Source of the DNA: Sphaerospermopsis torques-reginae ITEP-024
GTDB lineage: Bacteria; Cyanobacteriota; Cyanobacteriia; Cyanobacteriales; Nostocaceae
DNA length: 64,000 bases
Assembly (NCBI RefSeq): GCF_019598945.1
Contig: NZ_CP080598.1
Span: 2,976,001-3,040,000, forward strand
Reading direction: 5' to 3'
Numbering within the stretch: the first letter of the stretch is position 1; the number at the start of each line of letters is the position of its first letter. The notes below the pieces were generated by a model. It made no database searches. It was not told where the DNA came from and saw nothing but the letters and a program-made list of their open reading frames with translations. Below, one piece after another: positions 36,393 to 44,132 of the stretch. The translations under genes were made by a program, and so were the position numbers.

Positions 36393-36791
36393 GGGAAATT
36401 ACTAAAAGTTATCAAGGTTAAGAAGGAATGAACCACTTTCTGCGAAGCAGTTCCCGAAGGAGCATCCCAAATGTGTAATTTGATTTTTTGGTAATCTTTG
36501 AATTGCTACAAAGTCCTAATATGAATGAACCGCAAAGAACGCAAAGGACACAAAGGTAAGAGAGTTTAAGAGAGTTTTTGGTGTTGCTGCGGTTATTTTT
36601 TCAAAATTGGGATGCTCCCGTTCCCGAAGGGTAAAAGCGAAGGAAGCGAAGGTAAGAGAGTTTGAGAGAGATTTTTTGTTGGTTTTGGTAACTTGATAAT
36701 ATCGTTTGATTTTGGCAAGATGGCGATCGCTCTCCGAGACTATCAGAATATAAGATTGATGAAAAAGTCTTTTCATGTAGTCATTGATGGT
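36393..36791. other. Spacer with repeats, no gene
   Basis: It holds copies of the 'gaaccgcaaagaacgcaaaggacacaaagg' repeat (36528-36558) and of a 'ttcccgaagggtaaaagcgaaggaagcgaagg' repeat (about 36621-36652), which recurs near 34720. One HIP1 octamer lies at 36723. Confidence 0.55.
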
Positions 36792-37382
36792 TTATTTCAT
36801 TTTCCTTAATTTCACTAGCACTTCTTTTTCTAAACCTGTAGACCAACGGTATTTATAGCTTTCATGTTCGTAGCGACTAACCTTTTCCTTGAGGGTTTCT
36901 ATAGATGTAATCAGTTTTTTTACATCTTGTTGAGTTTGAATATTCTTAATAACAGCCGCAATTTTTAAGTAATAGTTTGCTATCACATCTGCTTCTTCTT
37001 TTGAGGCATGATGATCTTGATGATACCGTCTTATCTTCCCAGTCATTTCTTCAAAATAAGAGGCTATACTTCTGACTAGAGCTAAATCTAACTCATCCAG
37101 TTTTTTATTTTCAGAATTAATTTCTCCCTGATTTGATATATTAGAAATATCTGATTCATCAATAAACGCAGATGTTTGAATTGGTTCTGAATTTTGAACT
37201 TCAGCTTTACCAACGATATATTCTAGGGTTTTGACACAATCCAGAAAAGATAATATATTACGGGCTATCACCTGTTTTGTATGAATATTGATAATTCCGT
37301 AGCTAGAACCTTCATTGACTACAGCATATTGTCCCTGTACTGTAACATAAGCGTTTGTGTCTATTCTGTTTATATCACTCAT
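36792..37382 (-). CDS. Hypothetical protein, 196 aa
   Basis: Not recognised. The start chosen is ATG 37382 (MSDINRIDTNAYVTVQGQYA). A longer reading from 37406 would use bases that belong to the old HEPN start. The N-terminal part (1-50) looks like a small beta domain (YAVVNEGSSYGIINIHTKQV). The middle is acidic and Ser/Asn-rich. The C-terminal half is helical (LDLALVRSIASYFEEMTG, VIANYYLKIAAVIKN). It has no membrane segment. It replaces the HEPN gene behind the MNT gene, so it may have come in with the deletion of HEPN. Confidence 0.6.
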   Translation of the reverse strand: MSDINRIDTNAYVTVQGQYAVVNEGSSYGIINIHTKQVIARNILSFLDCVKTLEYIVGKAEVQNSEPIQTSAFIDESDISNISNQGEINSENKKLDELDLALVRSIASYFEEMTGKIRRYHQDHHASKEEADVIANYYLKIAAVIKNIQTQQDVKKLITSIETLKEKVSRYEHESYKYRWSTGLEKEVLVKLRKMK

Positions 37383-37409
37383 AGTATTTGGTAGGGTAAA
37401 GTTCATCTG

Positions 37410-37730
37410 TCATAGTAAAACGCCTTCTTTACGGATGTTCCTGAGTAATGAACCATTGCGGGTTTGATAGTGGGTTTCATCCATAAAAAGACAGCTAATA
37501 ACAATATCATATTCTAGGGAAAGATCAGCGATCGCTTTTCCTGTGCGTTTAATTTCTTCACCTGGGTTAACGGGAGGTTTAAGCACTACCAGCACATCTA
37601 TATCTGATCCGGGTTCTGCATCACCACGCGCTTGAGAACCAAAGAGAGTGAGGTTTTTTAGGCGATCGCCATACAGGTTAGTTAGTTTTGTTTTTAGGCG
37701 AGTCAGAATAGGCTGAAGGTTAATATTCAT
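37410..37730 (-). CDS. MNT-type nucleotidyltransferase (antitoxin of MNT/HEPN), orphan
   Basis: A 106-residue minimal nucleotidyltransferase from ATG 37730 (MNINLQPILTRLKTKLTNLY). The core motif GSQARGDAEPGSDIDVLVV gives the GSxARG and DxD residues, with a third acidic residue in YDIVISCLF. MNT proteins usually AMPylate and silence a HEPN RNase toxin encoded next to them. Here the expected HEPN reading (MTDELYPTKYYE, overlapping by CTATGA) stops after 12 codons, so the partner is lost. It follows the DUF5615 gene by 34 bp. Confidence 0.85.
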   Translation of the reverse strand: MNINLQPILTRLKTKLTNLYGDRLKNLTLFGSQARGDAEPGSDIDVLVVLKPPVNPGEEIKRTGKAIADLSLEYDIVISCLFMDETHYQTRNGSLLRNIRKEGVLL

Positions 37731-37764
37731 GGTGATGAGGGCGATATGTATTTTTTCACAATAA

Positions 37765-38109
37765 TTAGGCATACAATAGCTGATTTTGAATTTCATCAGC
37801 CATTAAAGTACTGACCAAAATGCCAACCCGTTGTGCAATTTCATAAGCATTTTTCTGAGGGACAACGATAATTCCAAAATGCTGTTTTTCTTCCTCTATA
37901 AATTGAAGATGCAATCTTTCAAAATCAACTCGGTTATGGGTGAGGATACATCTACCTAGAGAAGTGGCAAATTCTAGCTGTTCACGATCAGTTTTTCCCA
38001 GGGTTGCTTGTTCAGGAACAGTTGTCACATCCAAACCACGAGAACGCAAAAGGGTGGCCACTAATGCGGACATATCCTCATCTATATAAAGTGCTGCAAA
38101 AATAGTCAT
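37765..38109 (-). CDS. DUF5615 PIN-like protein, probable toxin
   Basis: A 114-residue protein, MTIFAALYIDEDMSALVATL. The PIN-like acidic residues are in LYIDEDM and GRCILTHNRVDFERL. It has the family's usual length. The ATG overlaps the stop of the upstream DUF433 gene by 4 bp (38106-38109). DUF433/DUF5615 pairs are a recognised toxin-antitoxin class widespread in cyanobacteria. Biochemical action is presumed RNase. Confidence 0.82.
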   Translation of the reverse strand: MTIFAALYIDEDMSALVATLLRSRGLDVTTVPEQATLGKTDREQLEFATSLGRCILTHNRVDFERLHLQFIEEEKQHFGIIVVPQKNAYEIAQRVGILVSTLMADEIQNQLLYA

Positions 38110-38399
38110 ATTGAACCTATTGTATTTTTTACAGCAGGATGTACCAATTCATTAGGTACTTGATTTCGTTCAATATAATCATTAATTTCTGCTTGATGAT
38201 CTAGATAAAAACTCAAGGCATCAAATACTTGTGCTAGTGTTAAATGCGGTAAATGATTAGGGATTTCTTCTGGCATAATTCCTAATCGCCATAGACCAAC
38301 AATAGCACGGATAGATGTACGAGTACCTGTAATAATTGGTTCTCCACCTAAAATTTCAGGATTGCGTGTTACATATCTTGAGGATGTTTCAGCAAACAT
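38106..38399 (-). CDS. DUF433 family antitoxin
   Basis: A 97-residue protein with the DUF433 core: ITRNPEILGGEPIITGTRTS-like segment (here VTRNPEILGGEPIITGTR), VGLWRLGIMPEEIPNHLPHL and a helix LAQVFDALSFYLDH. It forms a winged-helix DNA-binding domain that regulates the pair and neutralises the DUF5615 partner. It is first of the minus-strand series DUF433-DUF5615-MNT. The start MFAETSSRYV has no strong Shine-Dalgarno. Confidence 0.85.
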   Translation of the reverse strand: MFAETSSRYVTRNPEILGGEPIITGTRTSIRAIVGLWRLGIMPEEIPNHLPHLTLAQVFDALSFYLDHQAEINDYIERNQVPNELVHPAVKNTIGSI

Positions 38400-38575
38400 A
38401 AGAAAAGTTGCTCAAGTAGTCTGATGTTTTCTCTAGTTTATCTTATGCGATCGCTTCCCCGCAGGCATCGCACTCAATTGGCTTCGTTAATATTTGTCAA
38501 CCGATTGGAGCGTTATATTTTTTGACTTTATAATTAAATGCAAGTACAGTAGTAGTCTAATCATTTCAACCTTAT

Positions 38576-39358
38576 ATGAAGAAACAGATATTATACGGAG
38601 TAAGTAATGAAAATAAACCAATTCCTTGGTATGAAGGGTTTGATGTTCATGCAGATGGAAGCATAGATATACGTCTGAGTGGTGTTAATTTTTTTGAGAT
38701 AGAAGAAGAACTCTTGCCAATAACTTGGCGGGATATTTTTAATTCAAAATTACATGAGCTTTGTAATAAGACAGAAATTTATCACCAAAATATAATTAAA
38801 GATCCGTATCCTTTCACTATATTTGACAAGTATTGTGATCGCCTTTGGACTATGCTGAGGAATTACTGTCATCCACAATCTGATGCGGAAAGAGCTTTTT
38901 TTGAGCTTTACTGTGAATTATGTCTTCAAAGTGAAGAACATTGTTCATTTCTTCCTGCTCTAATTCCGAAAGTATATATAAATTGGGATTCCTGTAAAGA
39001 ACAAAGACGTATAAACGAAAAACCTTACATAGTAGACTTCGTTTTCAAAAGTCCTAAGTTTGGCACAAATAATCTAGTTATAGTTGAAATAGATGGTCGT
39101 TCTCACTATGCTAATTATGATAAGGATAATGATTCTTATATCTTATCTGAGGATAAATATGCTGAACATTTGAAAAAAGATCGTTGGTTAAGAAAACAAG
39201 GTTTTAAAGTTTTCAGAATAGGCAATAGCGAAATTAATTATCTAACAAACCTCCCTGAAAAAAAAGACAAACTTAAAAAGTTTTACTTTTTCTTTCAAGA
39301 AATATTTGGTGACATTGTTTACAGCGAAGGGTATCATGATTTTACAGATATTTACTAG
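38576..39358 (+). CDS. PD-(D/E)XK-like nuclease-fold protein, 260 aa, unknown role
   Basis: Not a family I can name. The C-terminal half reads PYIVDFVFKSPKFG (Asp), LVIVEIDGRSHY (Glu-x-Asp), then KKDRWLRKQGFKVFRIGNSEI. This order of a D strand, an E-x-(D/K) strand and a basic helix leading to a 'GF-V-R' strand is that of DUF559/Vsr-like restriction-type nucleases. The N-terminal half (1-120) has no known motif: EGFDVHADGSIDIRLSGVNF, then DAERAFFELYCELCLQ. It stands beside the toxin-antitoxin cluster and may be a defence effector or a repair nuclease. No helicase or methylase adjoins it. Confidence 0.65.
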   Translation: MKKQILYGVSNENKPIPWYEGFDVHADGSIDIRLSGVNFFEIEEELLPITWRDIFNSKLHELCNKTEIYHQNIIKDPYPFTIFDKYCDRLWTMLRNYCHPQSDAERAFFELYCELCLQSEEHCSFLPALIPKVYINWDSCKEQRRINEKPYIVDFVFKSPKFGTNNLVIVEIDGRSHYANYDKDNDSYILSEDKYAEHLKKDRWLRKQGFKVFRIGNSEINYLTNLPEKKDKLKKFYFFFQEIFGDIVYSEGYHDFTDIY

Positions 39359-39851
39359 ATCAAATATAAAAATATTACCTAAATTCAGCAACCTTGCAAT
39401 CAGCTTGAGCAGTAACGCACTTTTTATGTGCTTGTTGCAAGACTTCACCTTGTATAAATTACACTCTTGTTTTCACTATTTCTTTGCGTCTTTGCACCTT
39501 TGTGCGAGACAAGAAAATTTGGTTCATGTATCTGAAAATCGCTTTAGATATGTAGACGCTGGTTGTATTCCGGTTTTAGCTTTGACGGCTTCGCCTTCCG
39601 TAAGCGATACAAAAATCAAACCGGATTCCGATATTGACTCAAGTTGCTAGTCATCTAATTGAGGTTGGTACTTCGACTTTACTCAGTAACCAATGGGTAA
39701 TTGATGATCAAATCGCTGTCTTCATCCTGTAAATCCTTAAATCCTGGACATCCTGATTCAGACAAAAACAACATAGCAACATATAAAAACGTCAATCAGT
39801 CCTAAATTTAGTTACAGTTAGATCACAAAATAAATCGTGAGGGGTGATACT
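39359..39851. other. Intergenic region, no gene
   Basis: It holds a 'ctttgcgtctttgcacctttgtgcgagac' spacer repeat (39481-39510) and a 'ggcttcgccttccgtaagcgatac' repeat (39588-39610). Two frames crossing these are composed of repeat sequence. The AT-rich leader 39770-39835 likely holds the promoter of the radical SAM gene. Confidence 0.5.
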
Positions 39852-41438
39852 ATGCGTGTCTTGCTAGTTTATCCAATATTTCCCAAAACCTTCTGGTCCT
39901 ATGAAAAAATCCTACAACTCGTAGATAGAAAGGTTCTCTTACCACCATTGGGTTTAGTCACTGTCGCGGCTATCCTACCCCAAGAATGGGAGTTTAAGCT
40001 AGTAGATCGTAACATTCGCCCAGCAACAGAAGAAGAATGGGCATGGGCAGATATAGTCATTTTCTCGGCTATGATTGTCCAAAAACAAGATTTATTAGAT
40101 CAAGTCCGGGAAGCAAAACGTCGGGGTAAGTTGGTAGCTTTAGGTGGTCCCTATCCCACTTCTACACCCCATGAGGTACAAGAAGCTGGTGCAGATTTCC
40201 TGATTTTAGATGAAGGGGAAATCACTTTACCGATGTTTGTGGAAGCGGTAAAAAGAGGTGAAAAATCTGGTGTTTTCCGCGCCACTGAAAAACCAGATGT
40301 GACAACTACACCTATTCCCCGGTTTGATTTATTAGAATTTGATGCCTATGATATGATGTCTGTGCAGTTTTCGCGGGGTTGTCCTTTCCAATGCGAATTT
40401 TGCGACATCATTGTTTTATATGGACGCAAACCGAGAACCAAAACCCCTGCACAACTTTTAGCAGAATTAGATTATCTTTATGAGTTGGGTTGGCGGCGTG
40501 GTGTGTTCATGGTTGATGATAACTTTATTGGCAATAAACGTAATGTGAAATTATTGCTAAAAGAGTTAAAAGTTTGGATGGCTGAACATCAATATCCTTT
40601 CCGTTTTGATACAGAAGCATCTGTTGATTTGGCGCAAGATCCAGAGTTAATGGAATTGATGGTTGAGTCTGGTTTTGCAGCGGTATTTTTGGGAATTGAA
40701 ACCCCAGATGAAGATAGTTTACAGCTAACGAAGAAGTTTCAAAATACCCGCAGTTCTTTAACTGATGCAGTACAAAGTATTATTAAAGCTGGACTGCGGC
40801 CAATGGCTGGGTTTATCATTGGTTTTGATGGAGAAAAATCTGGTGCGGGCGATCGCATTGTCAGATTTGCTGAACAAGCTGCTATTCCTTCTACTACTTT
40901 TGCCATGTTACAAGCATTGCCAAATACTGCTTTATGGCATCGTTTAACAAAAGAAGGACGACTACGAGAAAATCAAGATGGGAATATTAATCAAACCACT
41001 TTGATGAACTTTATTCCTACTCGTCCTTTAGAAGATATTGCACGGGAATATATTGAGGCTTTCTGCACTTTATATGATCCGGTGAAATATTTAGATCGTA
41101 CCTATCGCTGTTTTTTAATGATGGGTTCACCTAAATGGAAAGCACCTTTTAAATGGCCGGAATTGATTGTTATTAAAGCCCTGTTAATAGTCATTTGGAG
41201 ACAAGGAATAAAACGCGAAACCCGGTGGAAATTCTGGCATCATTTGTTTAGTATCATCAAACATAATCCCGGAGTTGCTGAACATTATTTAGCAGCTTGC
41301 GCCCATAATGAACACTTTTTAGAATATCGGCAAATTGTGCGCGATCAAATTGAAAGTCAGTTAGCTGCTTATGTAGCCCAAGGTGCAGAAAAACCTTATG
41401 TTCCAGATGTTCCAGAAAAGGAAAAAGTAGTAGCTTAA
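39852..41438 (+). CDS. B12-binding domain radical SAM protein
   Basis: A 528-residue enzyme from ATG 39852 (MRVLLVYPIFPKTFWSYEK), with GAGGGG 8 nt upstream; a GTG at 39837 is less likely. The N-terminal cobalamin-binding-like domain spans about 1-150. The radical SAM cluster motif is CPFQCEFC (Cys177, 181, 184), followed by a TIM-barrel part (GVFMVDDNFIGNK) and a DUF4070-type C-terminal region. Members include the hopanoid C-2 methylase HpnP, but many cyanobacterial homologues have no assigned substrate. I do not assign one. It is a single gene. Confidence 0.9.
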   Translation: MRVLLVYPIFPKTFWSYEKILQLVDRKVLLPPLGLVTVAAILPQEWEFKLVDRNIRPATEEEWAWADIVIFSAMIVQKQDLLDQVREAKRRGKLVALGGPYPTSTPHEVQEAGADFLILDEGEITLPMFVEAVKRGEKSGVFRATEKPDVTTTPIPRFDLLEFDAYDMMSVQFSRGCPFQCEFCDIIVLYGRKPRTKTPAQLLAELDYLYELGWRRGVFMVDDNFIGNKRNVKLLLKELKVWMAEHQYPFRFDTEASVDLAQDPELMELMVESGFAAVFLGIETPDEDSLQLTKKFQNTRSSLTDAVQSIIKAGLRPMAGFIIGFDGEKSGAGDRIVRFAEQAAIPSTTFAMLQALPNTALWHRLTKEGRLRENQDGNINQTTLMNFIPTRPLEDIAREYIEAFCTLYDPVKYLDRTYRCFLMMGSPKWKAPFKWPELIVIKALLIVIWRQGIKRETRWKFWHHLFSIIKHNPGVAEHYLAACAHNEHFLEYRQIVRDQIESQLAAYVAQGAEKPYVPDVPEKEKVVA

Positions 41439-41586
<148 letters not shown>

Positions 41587-41764
41587 TTAAATTTCTAACT
41601 GTTTTTTGATTAAACGACAGAGACTTTCTTCGATTTCTGGATGACGTGGTACAGGCGATTGTTTTCCATTAATAGGGTTAATATAGATATCATGTTTCTG
41701 CCCATGACGTTTTAAATAGCACCCCTGCATCAACTAATTCTCTAATAAAATTTCCTCGTTTCAC
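41587..41764 (-). pseudogene. hicA-like toxin gene, frameshifted
   Basis: GTG 41764 begins a reading VKRGNFIRELVDAG and, after removing one base from a GGGG run, continues CYLKRHGQKHDIYINPINGK, then QSPVPRHPEIEESLCRLIKK and stops at 41587-41589. That is the HicA/YcfA double-stranded RNA-binding toxin, with the active-site histidine in KRHGQKH. The interval of 178 bases is one base over a whole number of codons. The start overlaps the hicB stop (GTGA). Confidence 0.75.
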
Positions 41765-41930
41765 GCCACATCAACCCAAATTTCTTTAGTTTGCGCTTGA
41801 GGATGATTTTCTAAACTTTCTTCTAACTCTTCTAATGATTTTCCCTGACTAAATACTCCCGGAATTTCTTTTAATTTTCCTACATACCAGCTATCATCTA
41901 ACCAGTATTCGAGAGTAAAATTTTTTGCAT
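41761..41930 (-). pseudogene. hicB-like antitoxin gene, frameshifted
   Basis: The reading KNFTLEYWLDDSWYVGKLKE, then IPGVFSQGKSLEELEESLEN is a HicB domain, but its only nearby ATG (41930) is one base out of frame. Adding one A to the 6-A run after ATGC restores it. It ends with TGA at 41761-41763, coupled to the hicA start. Both members of the pair have a single-base indel in a homopolymer. Confidence 0.72.
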
Positions 41931-42034
41931 ATACTTGACCCCTTAAACTCGGTTACTATTCAATTATATCATTTCAGTTTTCATTTACAGTAGGGTTTAG
42001 CATTACTAAACCCTTGTTGACTGCTGACTCCTAT
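41931..42034. other. Short spacer between hicBA remnant and moeA
   Basis: AT-rich, with GTTACTATTCAATTATATCATT around 41952-41972 upstream of hicB. Nothing else was seen. Confidence 0.3.
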
Positions 42035-43258
42035 TTATAAATGTAAAACCAAAACTTCCTCCCCTGGATAAACAAAAGTTTTACCTACAGGTAACACAGC
42101 TAAAGCATTAGTTTGAGCTAAATTAATTAAATTTCCTGAACTATAATTACCTTCAGCTTTTTGAAATTGATAAACACCATTTACCAGATGTAACTTACCC
42201 CAAATATAAGTTTCCATCTTGCCATTAGATTGTAATTCTGATGAAGATTTAACTTTCACAAATTTACTTTCCCAACCTTTAGCCAGTCCCGTCATTTTTT
42301 TAATTGCAGGTTGCACAAACCGCCAACAAGTCACCAAAGCCGAAACAGGATTTCCTGGTAAACCAAAGTATAACTTCTTAGGGAAAGTTGCAAAAGTCAG
42401 AGGTTTTCCGGGACGCATTTGTACAGAACGAAAATGAATTTTTGCTCCCAAAGAAGCTAAAGTTTTATATATGTAGTCATAATCGCCCACAGATACACCA
42501 CCAGTAGAAATAACTATATCAGCATTAGCGATCGCATAATCGATAATTTCTTGTAAAGTTGTCGGATCATCCTGAATAATTCCTAACAGTAACACTTCTG
42601 CCCCCAATTCCCGCATCAAAGTAGCTAAAGCATACTGATTAGAATCTACAATTTGCCCAGGTTTTAGCAATTGTTCCGGCATCACCAACTCATCGCCAAC
42701 TGATAAAATAGCCACACGGGGACGACGAAACACATCCACCTGTTCACGTCCAGCCGCCGCTAAAACCGCAATTTCAGACGCAGTTAAAGGAATACCAGCC
42801 GGTAAAAGTTCGTTTCCCGCTTGATAAAAGTCCCCTTTGTGTCTGACAAACTCCTGGGGTTGAGGCGCAATAAACACAAACACTTGATTTTCCTGACGGT
42901 GGGTTTTTTCCTGCATAACTACAGTATCCGCACCAGCGGGCATCATTGCACCGGTGAAAATTCTTGCAGCTTGTCCTGGTTTAATTGTCACTAGAGGTTT
43001 ATACCCAGCCGGAATTTCTTCCACAACCTGCAAAACAATAGGTTTATCCGCCCTAGCATACTGCACATCTGCATAACGCACCGCATAACCATCCATAGCC
43101 GAGTTATCCCAGTGGGGAAAATCCAGGGAACTGATCATAGGAGTTGCTAAAATGCGATTATTCGCCATTAATAAATCAACAAATTCCACATCTAGCTGGT
43201 TATCCAACGGTTTTACAGCATTTAAAATAGTAGCTTCTGCATCTCTGACTGACAGCAT
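42035..43258 (-). CDS. moeA: Molybdopterin molybdenumtransferase MoeA
   Basis: A 407-residue enzyme that inserts molybdate into adenylylated molybdopterin, needed for nitrate reductase and other Mo enzymes. Its domains follow the MoeA order: an N-terminal lever with DFPHWDNSAMDGYAVRYAD, then IFTGAMMPAGADTVVMQE, the MoCF-binding core with STGGVSVGDYDY and RPGKPLTFA, PGNPVSALVTCWRFV, and a C-terminal beta domain. All signature stretches are intact. The start MLSVRDAEATILNAVKPL fits the family. It is a single minus-strand gene. Confidence 0.94.
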   Translation of the reverse strand: MLSVRDAEATILNAVKPLDNQLDVEFVDLLMANNRILATPMISSLDFPHWDNSAMDGYAVRYADVQYARADKPIVLQVVEEIPAGYKPLVTIKPGQAARIFTGAMMPAGADTVVMQEKTHRQENQVFVFIAPQPQEFVRHKGDFYQAGNELLPAGIPLTASEIAVLAAAGREQVDVFRRPRVAILSVGDELVMPEQLLKPGQIVDSNQYALATLMRELGAEVLLLGIIQDDPTTLQEIIDYAIANADIVISTGGVSVGDYDYIYKTLASLGAKIHFRSVQMRPGKPLTFATFPKKLYFGLPGNPVSALVTCWRFVQPAIKKMTGLAKGWESKFVKVKSSSELQSNGKMETYIWGKLHLVNGVYQFQKAEGNYSSGNLINLAQTNALAVLPVGKTFVYPGEEVLVLHL

Positions 43259-43373
43259 AGTTATAGTTAATAGATGATAGTTTTGGTTATTTTAATCTAG
43301 AGTTGTGTAAGTTTTAAATACAGAATAATTTAATGTTACTAATATTACTATTAAACTTCTATACAGCAACAGT

Positions 43374-43525
43374 TACAGCAGATTTCGTTGCTATGAGGTA
43401 CAAATCATAATAATAAAACTCTTGTGGGGTGGACATACTTCGACATAGCTCGACTGCGCTCACTAACCGCTCAGTACAAGTCTTGCCCGCCTATAGTGTA
43501 CCTCATTACACCGGAAAGTGCTGTA
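43374..43525. mobile_element. MITE-like element with TACAGCA ends, copy 1, carrying an insertion
   Basis: The ends TACAGCAGATTTCG and CCGGAAAGTGCTGTA, with inner GAGGTACA facing TGTACCTC, match the 107-bp copy at 59682-59788. Copy 1 has about 45 extra bases (cgacatagctcgactgcgct type) in the middle. Confidence 0.65.
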
Positions 43526-43572
43526 TGATCGGGAGAAAAAGTCAACACGGTAGACATTTGGTAAAAATGAAT

Positions 43573-43600
43573 GTAGGGACAATTCATGAATTGTCTCTAC
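43573..43600. repeat. 28-bp palindrome with AATTCATGAATT core
   Basis: The arms GTAGGGACAATTC and GAATTGTCTCTAC pair over their whole length with one G-T pair. It is related to the hairpins at 10848 and 55220. Confidence 0.6.
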
Positions 43601-43825
43601 AAGGGTTTCAAACAACGCTTATGTAATGACCGGACAGGTCTATCAACTATTTGCTCTTGTGTACTTTGCGTACTTTGCAATTATTAAAAAAATTAATTGC
43701 CACTTCATAGACAACTAGTCTGTATATAAACTTGTATAAAAACCATTTATTAAAACCGTCCATAAGATAGCTGATCAGAATAGCTAAAATTTTTATTCTT
43801 AAAGTATTAATTTGTCCCAACTTGT

Positions 43826-43833
43826 GCTATAAT
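43826..43833 (+). promoter_or_regulatory. Extended -10 promoter candidate for the giant gene
   Basis: TGCTATAAT matches an extended -10 (TG-N-TATAAT) about 300 nt before the start codon. No good -35 lies at the usual distance, as expected for extended -10 promoters. The long leader makes the link uncertain. Confidence 0.3.
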
Positions 43834-44132
43834 GATTATTACTACATAATAATGTAATCTAATTACAAATATCCTGCCTTAAATATCCTGGTTTATATCT
43901 CGATTAGATTCCCCTTACCCGCTTATAAAAGCGGTCAATTCATCAAAATCCCCTTTTTTAGGGGTATTTAAGGGGTTGAAAAAAGCTTACGGTTCAACTA
44001 GCAACTTGGGTTAGTAACATTTTACCTGATTACTTAAATCCTTCAATACTGTAAAAATACTTAGCACTCATCCTGACTTTAACAGTAAAAACACCCAAAA
44101 TACTTTGTTAAACATTTAGGAGAATTTACTTA

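Larger units (their letters stand above)
43259..44132. other. Long upstream region of the giant RTX gene, no gene
   Basis: It contains a MITE-like element (43374-43525), a palindrome (43573-43600), an extended -10 promoter candidate (43826-43833) and a 'ccccttttttaggggtatttaagggg' spacer repeat near 43950-43977. The last 25 bases hold AGGAG 12 nt before ATG 44133. Confidence 0.55.

Noticed and set aside
39306-39650. 114-codon frame downstream of the PD-(D/E)XK-like gene
   Set aside because: It overlaps that gene and then runs through two spacer repeats.
43854-43866. NtcA-type operator upstream of the giant gene (GTA..TAC)
   Set aside because: The spacing is seven bases (GTA-ATCTAAT-TAC) instead of eight, and no -10 box lies at the required distance.
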